A stretch of 64,000 nucleotides of DNA from an uncultured Acidobacteriota bacterium. GTDB taxonomy: Bacteria; Acidobacteriota; UBA6911; CAINFC01. Both the position numbers and the translations under genes were made by a program. The notes beneath the pieces were generated by a model, which made no database searches, was not told where the DNA came from, and saw only the letters and a list, made by a program, of their open reading frames with translations. Location of the stretch: positions 1-64,000 of the forward strand of contig CAINFC010000079.1 of the NCBI GenBank assembly GCA_903847975.1, written 5' to 3'. This document shows positions 26,236-39,247 of the stretch, in pieces (position 1 is the stretch's first letter; each line of letters starts with the position of its first letter).

Positions 26236-27402
26236 CTAATGGCTTTCCGGCGCCTGGCCGAGAGGCAGGCGCAGATCGAACCAGAACAGGCTCCCCTCGC
26301 CGGGTGCGCTGCGGTAGCCGGTTTCTCCTCCCATCAGCGACACCAGACGCTTGCAGAGCGCCAGGCCCAATCCCATGCCTTCGTACTTGCGGGAGAAGGA
26401 GCTGTCTCCCTGGGAAAAAATCTGATACAGATCGGATCGCATGGCCGGGTCGATTCCGATCCCCTGGTCCTGCACCTCGAATCGCACTCTCACATGCCCC
26501 GGATGGGAACCGATCTGGCGTATCCGCAACGTGATTCGGCCCTCCTCCGAAAATTTGACGGCATTATCGAGCAGCACGCCCCACACCTGGTGCAGTCGTA
26601 CCGGATCCCCTTTCAGCCAGTCCGGAAGAAAGGGATCGATCTCGCATGCCAATAGCAGCCCTTTTGCCCTGGCGCGTTCCTGGAAGGCATTCTCCAGGTT
26701 TTGCGCCAGTCCGGCCAGGGAAAAATCGATCGATTTGATCTGTATTTCTTCCGCCTGGCTGCTGGCGTAGTCGAGCATCTGGTTCAGCAGCCCCAGCAGG
26801 TGCCAGGACGCTTCCTTCAGATCGGAGAGGCGCCTTCGGCCAGGTTCGCTCAGGGCTTCCTGCTCCAGTAGTTCCTGGTTGCCGAGGATGATGTTCATAG
26901 GGGTGCGCAGCTCGTGCCCCACAACCGCCAGGAAGGCGCATTTAGCCCGGCTGGCGCTCTCCGCGGCATCCCGGGAGGCCTCCAGCTCCCGGGTCCGGGC
27001 GTGGACCAGCTCTTCCAGGTGATGGCGGTGCTGCGCCAGTTCCAGGTGCAGCCGGACATGGGTGCGCACCACCTCGGGATGGATCGGTTTTTGAATGAAA
27101 TCCGCACCCCCCGCGGCTAAGGCCTTGAGTTCGCTTTCCGGCTCCGTTTTGGCCGTCAGAAAAAGAATGGGGATATTCCGGGTGGCCTCGTCGGCCTTCA
27201 GTTCGGCGCACACTTCAAAGCCGTCCTTGCCGGGCATCATGATATCCAGCAGGATCAGGTCGGGTCGGTTGATCCGCGCGCTCTTCCAGGCTTGCATGCT
27301 GTCGGCGGTGGCCACCAGCTCATAGTCGTCCTTGAGCGCGAAATACAACACCTCCAGGTTTTCCGGGGAATCGTCGACCATCAGGATGGTTGGTTTTTTC
27401 AT
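26236..27402 (-). CDS. Receiver-histidine kinase hybrid
   Basis: 388 residues. An N-terminal receiver domain (about 5-120) carries the phosphoacceptor Asp near residue 54 in LILLDIMMPG, the acidic pair in MVDDSPEN and the Lys in IQKPI. A coiled-coil linker (LEELVHARTRELEASRDAAE) leads to a HisKA dimerisation domain with His near 161 in GHELRTPMN and a HATPase domain with DNAVKF, DQGIGID and GMGLGL. There is no membrane segment, so it is cytoplasmic. The receiver-first order suggests that an upstream kinase phosphorylates it, and the gene starts 4 bases after the stop of the large PAS kinase, its likely partner. No output regulator is encoded nearby. Confidence 0.92.
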   Translation of the reverse strand: MKKPTILMVDDSPENLEVLYFALKDDYELVATADSMQAWKSARINRPDLILLDIMMPGKDGFEVCAELKADEATRNIPILFLTAKTEPESELKALAAGGADFIQKPIHPEVVRTHVRLHLELAQHRHHLEELVHARTRELEASRDAAESASRAKCAFLAVVGHELRTPMNIILGNQELLEQEALSEPGRRRLSDLKEASWHLLGLLNQMLDYASSQAEEIQIKSIDFSLAGLAQNLENAFQERARAKGLLLACEIDPFLPDWLKGDPVRLHQVWGVLLDNAVKFSEEGRITLRIRQIGSHPGHVRVRFEVQDQGIGIDPAMRSDLYQIFSQGDSSFSRKYEGMGLGLALCKRLVSLMGGETGYRSAPGEGSLFWFDLRLPLGQAPESH

Positions 27403-27406
27403 GGGT

Positions 27407-31237
<3,831 letters not shown>

Positions 31238-31722
31238 CCTTTATACATAAGTGGGTGCGGTGATCATATCCGCAGAAAGTGCGGTTGGCAAAGGATGGAA
31301 ACGGTTTTTTTTCACGGACCGGTTCCGCCGGCTTTAGCGCAACGATAAGGCGCGAAGCGCGCCAACCCCTGGCTTGCGATCCGGAACCCCTTTGGACTTC
31401 CATGATTTCTGACGAAGGTGCAAAAAGTCCCCGCTTCCCGCCGACAGGTCTTTTCGCTTTTCTTCCCGTTCTACCTTTCTTCCTGTAAGCATTATCTCTT
31501 CACAGGAAGACAGGAAGATCAGGAAGAAAGAAACCACCCATGTATTTCGGGTGGGGAAAGGAACTTTTTGCGGCGGCATCATTCCAGTTCGGGCCGCAGG
31601 AAGGATTTGCCGCTTACCGGGCGGCTTAATATTTCCAATCTTTTTGGTTAGAATTTCAGGGACTTACGGGAACACTTTTATTCAAGTTTTTTCAAGCGGG
31701 CTCAGGCCCGACAGGGGGGACG
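31238..31722. promoter_or_regulatory. Divergent intergenic region with hairpins and a repeat
   Basis: No gene is seen in these 485 bases between the histidine kinase operon and the large secreted protein. Contents: a GC-rich hairpin GGCGCG-AAG-CGCGCC (31349-31363), the second copy of the GGAAGA repeat (31452-31530), an AT-richer stretch (31615-31695) and a hairpin CGGGC-TCAG-GCCCG (31697-31710) just before a GGGGGG ribosome-binding stretch of the downstream gene. Short frames here have no family resemblance. Confidence 0.5.
31452..31530. repeat. GGAAGA-type palindromic repeat, copy 2
   Basis: Inverted arms CTTCCTGT (31479-31486) and ACAGGAAG (31502-31509) flank a 15-base loop, and longer imperfect arms of TTCC and GGAA units extend both ways. 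The stretch from 31500 to 31530 matches the right arm of the copy at 26109-26140 with few differences. Confidence 0.6.
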
Positions 31723-34700
31723 ATGCGATTTCAGGGGCGCCGGAAAGTTCTTTTCATCTTAGCTCTTGCCTGCCGGATCGGGGCCGCGTCCGGGGAAGCC
31801 GGGTCGGGCCGCCCGCCGGCCGCCGCCGGTTTGCCGCCCTGGCAGACGTTTGCCGGCCAGGCAGGTCCCGCCCCGGTCCTGGAGTCCGAAACCGTCGAAG
31901 GATCCAGGGGGCAGGCCGTGAAGGTGGCCGGCAGGACCTCCGTTCCAGCCACCCAGGTCCGTCTCGTCTGGCTCTACAACGATTTGACCCGCACCGCCGC
32001 TATGGTATCCGTTTCCGCCGGGGGAGCATTCTCCGCCGCCCTGACGGTCCCCTTCGACGCCGAGGCCGGGCAGGTGCAGATCTGCGCGGCCGCCGCCGGG
32101 GATGAAAAAGCGCGCTTCGGCTGCATTCCTTTTCTGGTGCGCGAGTCGGCTCCGGGAAGCATCACCGCATCGATTCCGGGTAGCTTCGCGGGCGCACCTG
32201 CGGACGATTCCGCCCGGCTGATGCTGCTCGACCGCTCCGGGATGCCGGTGATGGAAGCCCGGTCGACCAACCGGGGCAGTCTGGTGGTCTCCGAGCTCCC
32301 CGCAGGCTTCTACCAGCCGTCGGTGATCGGCCCGGTGGACGGCGAAATCCGGTACGATCCCGTCTTTCTGCGGCCCGACGAGGACCTGGTCCTGACGGCC
32401 AGGCCGGCCGAAATCTTTCCGCCGGCGACCGCCCAGGGCTGCGATCCGAACCGGAGGGACGTGATTATCAGCCAGGTGGGCATGACCCCTTCGACCCGGA
32501 CCTCCTCGGCATCCGAGTGGAAGGAGGCCGGGATCGACGTCTGGCCGGACCGCCTGGATGCCTCGCCGGAATTCGACTTCGGCGTTTACCTGACCGGCGT
32601 GGCCCTGAAGGGCCGGCTGCGCGTGGGAACCCAGGTGACGGGCAACACCTTTGAGAGGCCGCCCACCTACGAACTGGTTTCCCCGGACGGAAAAACCAAA
32701 ATCCCGGGAGAAATGGCTGCGACGCAGGAAAAGCACGTGTTTCAGGCGGACATCAACCTGGGGGATTCCAAATTCACCGACGGGCTGTGGAAGCTTTTTA
32801 TCTATCCGCGCAGCCTGACCTACACCTACTGCCCGGCGGTCAAAACGCTGCGCTTTGTGGGCGACCCCATGAAGAGCCCGGTCTTCCGCCAGGGCGGCAG
32901 CTCCGCGACCGCCTGGAACGCCGCCGAGCAGCGCTACGAGTTTCGCGGTACCATTCCCCGCGGACTCGATTTTCTGCCGCTGCGCTATCCCAACCCTCCG
33001 CCCGACCTGCCCCTTCTCGGAGAGGTGCGCAACGAGCTGGATGCCGGCCTTTTCCTGGAAGGCATAATCACCCTGGACTACAAGATAACCTTCCAGGCAC
33101 TCAATGCCAAAGCGTATGTCAAGCTTCTGAGCCAGGAGGTCTACGGCAAGGAGCGGGACATCCGCCCCAAATGGATGAACGGGGTTACCTATGACCCCGA
33201 TAATCCCGGCTCCCTGCAGGTCGACGTGGGGCCCATTTCCCTGTATCGCCTGAACTGGGAAACCAATGTTTTTCGCGGCGTGCTGGCGTCCTATTTCGGA
33301 ATCGTCACCGTGAATGCCGGGGTGAGCGTCGGGGTGAACGGCGAGCTCAGCCTGAGCGCTACCATCTGGCCGCTCAAGCCGGGGGCCGACCTGGTGCTGA
33401 CGCCGTACATACAGCCCTGGCTGGCGGTGAGCATCTGGGTCGATCTGCTGATGGGGCTGGCCAGCGCCGGCGCCGACGCTACCGCCTCCCTGGCGGTGGG
33501 ACTGCCGGTTCATCTCAACACGACCGATTCCCGTGTCCTGTATTTCGATTCCCTCTGCCTGGCGGCGCGCATCGACCTGGCGGTCTGGGCGCGCATCAAC
33601 CTGGGCTTTATCAAAAAGCAGTGGGATCTGGCCAGCGTCAGCCTCCTGGATAAGAAATACGGCTGCAGCCAGCCGGTTCCCCCGCCCGCTCCCCCCCCCA
33701 CGCCCCCGCGAATCCTCGGATCGCCGGCGGTTAACGTCAACGCCCAGGGACAGATGATGGTGGTGTATGTGGCCGATACCGCTCCGAACGGGGCCAGGCC
33801 GATTCCCAAGGTTTTTGCGCTCTACAAGGACCAGAATACCGAAAACTGGGATTACCGCCAGGCCGTGGCCCTGACCGACGGAAGCCACATGGTGCAGGAC
33901 CCGACCGTGGCGCTGAGCTACCGTAAGGCGGTCGTGGCCTGGACGGAGACCGTCATGACGCCGCAGGAGGAGGAGAGTGCCGGCAACGACATCAACCGGA
34001 TCCTGCAACGCCAGGAAATCTGCTATGCGGTCTGGGGCAAGGAGACCGACCGCAAATGGAAGGCGCCGGTCTGTTTGACCCAGGACCGCACCGCGGATGG
34101 CCGCCCCGTGCTGGCCGCCGAAATCAACGACACCACCACCAGCACCTTCACCCTGGCCTGGGTCCGTTCGGGCGGGGAAAACTACAACCGGAATGAAACC
34201 CGGATTGCCGTCACGGAGTGGATCCAGAACCAGAGCGACGAGGTAAAGTGGAACCCGCGCCAGGAGTTCGACGGACCGGGAATGGACGCCCAGATCGCCA
34301 TCTACCAGACCCAGGTTTCGGGCAATCCCACCTTCACCGACGTCCGCCGCTTCCTGGGATGGGTGACCGGCGCCGACGGCGCCGACGGCCGGAAGCCGCG
34401 CCTGAAGCTGTACTCCTCGCTCATGACCAACTATCCCTATCACCAGTTCTACGGAGAATGGCAGGAGATCGATACCAGCCGGCTTCCGGACAACATCAAC
34501 TCCCCCGCTCTCTACTTTGACGACACGGAGAAAAAGCTGACCGTCGCCTTCCTGGCCGGCAATCCCAATGCGGCCGCGGCGGCCGTGGATACCCGGGCCA
34601 GGCTGCGGGTGGCCCAGCGCTGGAGTTCCGGGGCCTGGATCCTGGAGGACATCGAGCCCGCCGGTATCAATGCCTATGCCGAAAAACCGCAGCTGGTGCA

Positions 34701-37209
34701 GACCTGGTGGGACGGGGCCCACCAGGGGATGGTGCTGGTCTACCGCCGGTTCAGCGATCCCGGCACCAACCGGGCTTTAGGACAGATCGCCACTTGCGCC
34801 ACCACCTACGAATCGTCGCAGAAGATTTTCGGCCGGCCCATCTATCTGACCGATGAGAAAAAGGCCAACTGGCTGCCAGCCGCCGCCTACAACAAATTTA
34901 CCCGGAAGCTGAATGTGCTCTGGCTGCAGCGGGCCTCCGGGAACAGCACCCTCATGGAGCTGCTGCTCAACAGCCTGCCGGCGGCCGAAGCAATGGCCCT
35001 TCCGGGAGGCACCCTGCAGACGGTGTCCGACGATCCCGATCCGCTGCTCGGCATGACCCTGGACGAAAAGCCCGACCCGGCGCTGGATCCCCAACTCCTC
35101 TTCGAGCTTCTGGATCGGGAGAGCGGTACTTGGAAAGTGACCGCCCGGGCGCGCAACGTCGGGCTGCTGCCGACCGGCGGCCTGGCGGTCCGGCTCTACC
35201 GGGGGACTCCCGGAGCCGGCTCCGCTGAGCCGGTCGACAGCCGGGAGCTTTCCGGCGTGCTCCCATCCGGGGCCGTGGAGTCCGTCGAATTTCTGGTCCG
35301 CGGGGTGAAAACGGAGCAGCCCTATTACGCGGTCATCGGCGGATTGCTTCCCATGCAGGATTATTCGGCCAACAATTCGGCGGCGGGCCGCGCCTGTTTT
35401 CTGGAACGGCCGAAAATGCTCGGGGTGACGGTCAGCCCGCGCTTCGTCAACAGCCTGGAGATCAGCTGGGCGGAGCAGGACAACCGGGCCGTGGCCGGGT
35501 ATCGCGTCTGCCGCGCCCCGCAGCCGGAAGGCCCCTGGGAGCTGGTCGGGGAATCGCGGGAAAGCCACTTCGCCGACCTGGGACTCAAGCGGTTCACCCT
35601 TTATTACTACCGGGTGCAGGCCTACGATGCTGCGGGAAATCTTTCCGGGGAGAGCGACGCCATGAGCGGCATGCTCAGCCGGGGGCCGCTCGAGCCCTAC
35701 CGTGTGGTCATCCCGCACGCCGTGCAAAACCCTTCCTGGGAAACGCTCCTGGAAATCGTCAACCTGGATTCCCGGCCGCACCCGTTTCACATCCTGGGAT
35801 TTGAAGAGGGGGGAAATCCGGTGCGAGGCAACACGGACGGGGTCTCCGCCAATTTGAACCGGGAGGTGGCCCCCTTCGGCACGCTGCGCCAGTCTCTGGC
35901 GGACCTCTTCGGCAGCGAAGGCGGCCGCGTGGCCTCTCTCGAGGTCTACCCGGACGAACCGGGCAGCGTCAACCGCATCGCCGCCGTATCGGTTATCTAC
36001 CAGGCGAAGGCCGGGGAGCAGACCGCTTCGGTAGCCTGGCCGCAGGCGGTCGGGTATCACCGGCTGCTCGTCGACCGGCTGGAATCGGCTGCCGGCGGCG
36101 GCTCCGGGAGCCTGGCGGCGGCGGTGGAAAATATCGGCAGCCACCCGGTCGTCCTCTTTTTGAAGATCGCCGCCGTGAACAGCCTGGGTCGCACCGTGGA
36201 GAAGGCGGTTCCGCTCGACTCCCCGCTCGAGCCTCTTCAGCGCCGCGTGCTGCGGCTCGATGCCGGGTGGCTCGCCGCAAGTTTCCCCGAAGTGATCCCG
36301 TCCGGCATCCGGGGAGCCGAGATTCTTTCCTTTGCGCCGGGCGCTTCGTTTTTTGAGTCGGATGGGCAGGTGGTCTTCCAGGGGACGCCGGAGAACAACC
36401 TGACGGGAATGGAAACCTTGGAAACCGGGGCCGCCGGCCCCGCAGAATCCTGGCGCTTACGCGGAATTACCGCCAAGGGAGGCGGCGAACGGGACAGCCG
36501 GCTCTGGTTCCCGGTTGCCGTCCCCGTCCTTCTGGCCCGGGAGGATCCTTCCTATTCGGTTGCGAGCGGCTACTGGACCAGCGTCAGCTACTTGAACTCC
36601 TCGACCTTCAGCCACCGGATCCGGCTGACGCATTACTCCCCGGAAGGGGAGGAGCTGCGGAACGTGAGCCTGGCGCTGAGGCCGGGAACCGGCCAGACGC
36701 TCGATCTGGGGCTGTGGGGCTTCGACCTGTCGAAAGGGGGAGCCGTCGAGGTGACCTCCCAGCACCGATACGAACTGCGCAGTTCGGAGCAGGGTAGCGC
36801 CCTCTGGCTTTCGGGAGACCGGCCGGATACCAGCGGGAAATCGCGGTTTCTGACCGGCGATCAGGCGGCGGCGCTCCACCAGGCTTCCCGGCGCCTGGCG
36901 GCGGCATGGGAGGACAGGACCGCGTGGACCGGCCTGGTCACCCTGACCAATCCCGGCCTGACGGCGGCGGCCTACACGATTACCTATCGGAACGCCCAGG
37001 GGCAGATCGTGGGGTCGGCCCGGGGCGTGCTGCCGCCCAAAGGAACGGCGAATCATTCCGGCGGGGCAGCGGCGGCTTCGGGCGCGACCGGCAGCGCCAC
37101 GGTGGAAAGCGACGAGCCTCTGCTCGGGTTTCTGACCATGGCGGCGAAGAGGGCCGGTACGTCATCGGCGGCGCAGGTGACCAGCCGGCCGCTGTCGCCG
37201 GCAGAATGA
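31723..37209 (+). CDS. Giant secreted protein with FN3 domain, function unknown
   Basis: 1828 residues. The N-terminus RRKVLFILALACRIGAASG is a signal peptide, with GGGGGGAC as ribosome binding site. The first 650 residues are beta-rich with a fold I do not recognise. A proline hinge (PVPPPAPPPTPPR, about 655-668) separates them from a region with propeller-like repeats (MMVVYVADTAPNG, KAVVAWTETV, TFTLAWVRSGG, GMVLVYRRFSDPG). A fibronectin type III domain lies at about 1225-1315 (LEISWAEQDNRAVAGYRVCR). The end contains beta-sandwich repeats. There is no membrane anchor, catalytic motif or YLPLxLK-type tail. It could be an extracellular structural or binding protein. Its own terminator follows directly. 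Confidence 0.75.
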   Translation: MRFQGRRKVLFILALACRIGAASGEAGSGRPPAAAGLPPWQTFAGQAGPAPVLESETVEGSRGQAVKVAGRTSVPATQVRLVWLYNDLTRTAAMVSVSAGGAFSAALTVPFDAEAGQVQICAAAAGDEKARFGCIPFLVRESAPGSITASIPGSFAGAPADDSARLMLLDRSGMPVMEARSTNRGSLVVSELPAGFYQPSVIGPVDGEIRYDPVFLRPDEDLVLTARPAEIFPPATAQGCDPNRRDVIISQVGMTPSTRTSSASEWKEAGIDVWPDRLDASPEFDFGVYLTGVALKGRLRVGTQVTGNTFERPPTYELVSPDGKTKIPGEMAATQEKHVFQADINLGDSKFTDGLWKLFIYPRSLTYTYCPAVKTLRFVGDPMKSPVFRQGGSSATAWNAAEQRYEFRGTIPRGLDFLPLRYPNPPPDLPLLGEVRNELDAGLFLEGIITLDYKITFQALNAKAYVKLLSQEVYGKERDIRPKWMNGVTYDPDNPGSLQVDVGPISLYRLNWETNVFRGVLASYFGIVTVNAGVSVGVNGELSLSATIWPLKPGADLVLTPYIQPWLAVSIWVDLLMGLASAGADATASLAVGLPVHLNTTDSRVLYFDSLCLAARIDLAVWARINLGFIKKQWDLASVSLLDKKYGCSQPVPPPAPPPTPPRILGSPAVNVNAQGQMMVVYVADTAPNGARPIPKVFALYKDQNTENWDYRQAVALTDGSHMVQDPTVALSYRKAVVAWTETVMTPQEEESAGNDINRILQRQEICYAVWGKETDRKWKAPVCLTQDRTADGRPVLAAEINDTTTSTFTLAWVRSGGENYNRNETRIAVTEWIQNQSDEVKWNPRQEFDGPGMDAQIAIYQTQVSGNPTFTDVRRFLGWVTGADGADGRKPRLKLYSSLMTNYPYHQFYGEWQEIDTSRLPDNINSPALYFDDTEKKLTVAFLAGNPNAAAAAVDTRARLRVAQRWSSGAWILEDIEPAGINAYAEKPQLVQTWWDGAHQGMVLVYRRFSDPGTNRALGQIATCATTYESSQKIFGRPIYLTDEKKANWLPAAAYNKFTRKLNVLWLQRASGNSTLMELLLNSLPAAEAMALPGGTLQTVSDDPDPLLGMTLDEKPDPALDPQLLFELLDRESGTWKVTARARNVGLLPTGGLAVRLYRGTPGAGSAEPVDSRELSGVLPSGAVESVEFLVRGVKTEQPYYAVIGGLLPMQDYSANNSAAGRACFLERPKMLGVTVSPRFVNSLEISWAEQDNRAVAGYRVCRAPQPEGPWELVGESRESHFADLGLKRFTLYYYRVQAYDAAGNLSGESDAMSGMLSRGPLEPYRVVIPHAVQNPSWETLLEIVNLDSRPHPFHILGFEEGGNPVRGNTDGVSANLNREVAPFGTLRQSLADLFGSEGGRVASLEVYPDEPGSVNRIAAVSVIYQAKAGEQTASVAWPQAVGYHRLLVDRLESAAGGGSGSLAAAVENIGSHPVVLFLKIAAVNSLGRTVEKAVPLDSPLEPLQRRVLRLDAGWLAASFPEVIPSGIRGAEILSFAPGASFFESDGQVVFQGTPENNLTGMETLETGAAGPAESWRLRGITAKGGGERDSRLWFPVAVPVLLAREDPSYSVASGYWTSVSYLNSSTFSHRIRLTHYSPEGEELRNVSLALRPGTGQTLDLGLWGFDLSKGGAVEVTSQHRYELRSSEQGSALWLSGDRPDTSGKSRFLTGDQAAALHQASRRLAAAWEDRTAWTGLVTLTNPGLTAAAYTITYRNAQGQIVGSARGVLPPKGTANHSGGAAAASGATGSATVESDEPLLGFLTMAAKRAGTSSAAQVTSRPLSPAE

Positions 37210-37238
37210 CGGGAGGCGGTGCCGCCTCCCGTCTTATT
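37209..37238 (+). terminator. Strong terminator between convergent genes
   Basis: ACGGGAGGC (37209-37217) pairs with GCCTCCCGT (37224-37232) around GGTGCC, followed on the plus strand by CTTATT. It starts within the stop codon of the 1828-residue protein gene. Lacking a T run on the minus strand, it serves mainly the plus-strand gene. Confidence 0.75.
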
Positions 37239-38961
37239 CCGCCGGCGTGAACCGGACCGCCGAGAGGCTGATCCTGTCGCGGATGCCGTCGGCAAGCGCG
37301 ACGGTCACCGTGTGGCGGCCGGGCCGGCTAAAATGCAGGAGGCCGAACGGAAAAGCGTGGTACACGGACGAGGCGTTCTGGTTGTTTTCCAGCCGGACGC
37401 CCTCGTCGGTGGCGATGGTCCAGGTCGGGCGGCCTTCTCCACGGTAGACCAGCTCCACGTAATAGTCTCCGGCGGCAGCCACCTCCACGGCCCAGACCGC
37501 CCGCCCGGATTCGCTCCAGGCGCCCGCCTGGGTGACGTGCTTCCACTCGCCGAATTTTTCCATCCAGCGGATCTCCTTCTTCTCGGCACCGGACACCTCG
37601 GCGAAATCCACCAGCAGCGTAGCGGGCATATTCGGGTGAATGCCGGGGACGGCTTCGGCACGGGGGATCTCGGCAAACTCGAGGGCTATCACGCCCGCGG
37701 GCCGGTCGGGCGGCGCAGCGGGCAGGCGCAGTTCGGTCCAGGCGCCCGCCGCCGCCCAGCGTATCGGTATCCGCTTCCGGCCGGCGACCAGGTGCGCCGA
37801 GCGGAGGGCGGACTGCAGCGGCGGCAGGAACAGCCTTCCGTCGTGCGGCCAGTCGAACACCGCCAGGTGCAGCGTCCTGCCCTGGGTGGTGGCATCGCCC
37901 CACGGCATCGCGTATCCCCAGGGGGACGGGCCGGCGCCGTAAACCACCTGCGGGTAGCGCCGGATCCAGTCGCCGGCCTGGCGCAGGTAACGGGCGGCCG
38001 GCGGCGGAATGCGGCCCTTTCCGTCCGGGCCGACGTTCAGCAGATAGGTCCCTCCGCGGCCGACCGTCCGGACCAGGCGCAGCAGGATTTCGCGCGAGTC
38101 CTTCCAGTTTTGGTCATACCAGGCAAAGGCCCAGGAGTCGTTGGTGGTGTCGCATGTCTCCCAGAGTCCTTCCCGGTTGCGGGGCGGCACCTCCATATCG
38201 CCCTGGCTTACATAGTCGCCGAGTCCGTGTCCGATGCGGCTGCAGAGCAGCGCCCCGGGCTGCGTCCCGCGGACGAGTTGCTCGAGCTCGATCACCTGTT
38301 CCCGCGGCATGCTGCCGGGAGTGTCGAACCAGATGAACTGCAGGGGCCCGTATTGGGTGCAGATCTCCCGGACCTGGGGGAAGCACTTCTCGCGGAAGTA
38401 CCGGGAGAAGGCGGCCGGGGAGCCGTCGGGGTTCTGCGTCGGGCCGTTGGTTCCGCCCGGGGCGGTCCAGTCCTGGTTGTGGGAGTAATAGAAGCCGAAG
38501 CCCAGGCCGGCCTCCCGGCAGGCCTCGGCCAGTTCCTTCATTGGATCGCGCCCGAAGGGCGTGGCATCGACAATGTTGAACGGATGGGCCGAGCGGAACA
38601 TAGCGAAGCCCTCGTGGTGTTTGGAGGTGATGATGATCCACTTCATGCCGGCCTGCCGGGCGAGCAGGGCCACGGCGCGCGCATCGAACTCCGACGGGTT
38701 GAATTCCTTCGCTACGGCCATGTAATCGGCCAGGGGTATTTTCATCTGCCGCAGGATCCACTCCCCGATGCCGTAGAAGGTCCGACCCTGCCATCGGCCG
38801 CCAAGGTGCGAGTAAAGGCCGAAGTGAATGAACATCCCGTAGTTGCCGTCGCGAAAAAGCGCGGTGCGGTCGGAGGGCGGAGCGGCCGCCCGGGCGTGGA
38901 TCGGCAGGCATATCGGCAGAGCCAGAAGAATCGCGAAAAGTGCTACGGATGTTCGTTTCAT
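37234..38961 (-). CDS. GH29-family alpha-L-fucosidase, secreted
   Basis: 575 residues from the ATG at 38961, chosen over a longer frame because AAGGAGGGGAAGG precedes it and MKRTSVALFAILLALPICLP is a signal peptide. The GH29 landmarks are present: YGMFIHFGLYSHLGG, KWIIITSKHHEGFAMF, FGFYYSHNQDW, nucleophile Asp in QFIWFDTPGS (about residue 213) and LLNVGPDGKGRIP. A C-terminal carbohydrate-binding-like beta-sandwich (about 450-575) follows. The enzyme removes terminal L-fucose from glycans outside the cytoplasm. It converges on the large secreted protein gene; no operon partner except possibly the downstream-oriented dehydratase-like gene at 39248-40480 about 290 bases upstream. Confidence 0.92.
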   Translation of the reverse strand: MKRTSVALFAILLALPICLPIHARAAAPPSDRTALFRDGNYGMFIHFGLYSHLGGRWQGRTFYGIGEWILRQMKIPLADYMAVAKEFNPSEFDARAVALLARQAGMKWIIITSKHHEGFAMFRSAHPFNIVDATPFGRDPMKELAEACREAGLGFGFYYSHNQDWTAPGGTNGPTQNPDGSPAAFSRYFREKCFPQVREICTQYGPLQFIWFDTPGSMPREQVIELEQLVRGTQPGALLCSRIGHGLGDYVSQGDMEVPPRNREGLWETCDTTNDSWAFAWYDQNWKDSREILLRLVRTVGRGGTYLLNVGPDGKGRIPPPAARYLRQAGDWIRRYPQVVYGAGPSPWGYAMPWGDATTQGRTLHLAVFDWPHDGRLFLPPLQSALRSAHLVAGRKRIPIRWAAAGAWTELRLPAAPPDRPAGVIALEFAEIPRAEAVPGIHPNMPATLLVDFAEVSGAEKKEIRWMEKFGEWKHVTQAGAWSESGRAVWAVEVAAAGDYYVELVYRGEGRPTWTIATDEGVRLENNQNASSVYHAFPFGLLHFSRPGRHTVTVALADGIRDRISLSAVRFTPAE

Positions 38962-39164
38962 ATCCTTCCCCTCCTTGCAAGGATTCTCAGGACGTAGCTT
39001 ACCATCTTTTCGCAGCGGAAAAAATCCGGACGGTAAATTCCCGCGGGGTCCCGCAGCCAGGCCCTTTCTATGCGACCGGGGGTGGGCTGGCAAAACCGGG
39101 ATCCCGGGCGACGAAGGGCTTCAAACATCTCCCTATCGGGAAGGCAGAACCGGACCCGCCAACC

Positions 39165-39194
39165 GAAGGAAGACCGGGAAGAAAAGCGGAAGGG
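39165..39194 (+). repeat. GGAAGA-type repeat, copy 3 (one arm)
   Basis: The unit AAGGAAGACCGGGAAGAAA followed by GCGGAAGGG matches the right arm of copy 1 (26117-26145) almost exactly. The opposite arm is not recognisable, so this is a partial copy. It lies in the gap between the fucosidase start and the stop of the enolase-superfamily gene. Confidence 0.55.
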
Positions 39195-39247
39195 TCAAAG
39201 CGGAGCGACAACCCGATATCGGATGTCGCGCCGCGTCGGGCGCAGGA

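Noticed and set aside
31759-34722. A 987-residue minus-strand frame opposite the 1828-residue protein
   Set aside because: Shadow of a signal-peptide-bearing gene with its own ribosome binding site and terminator.
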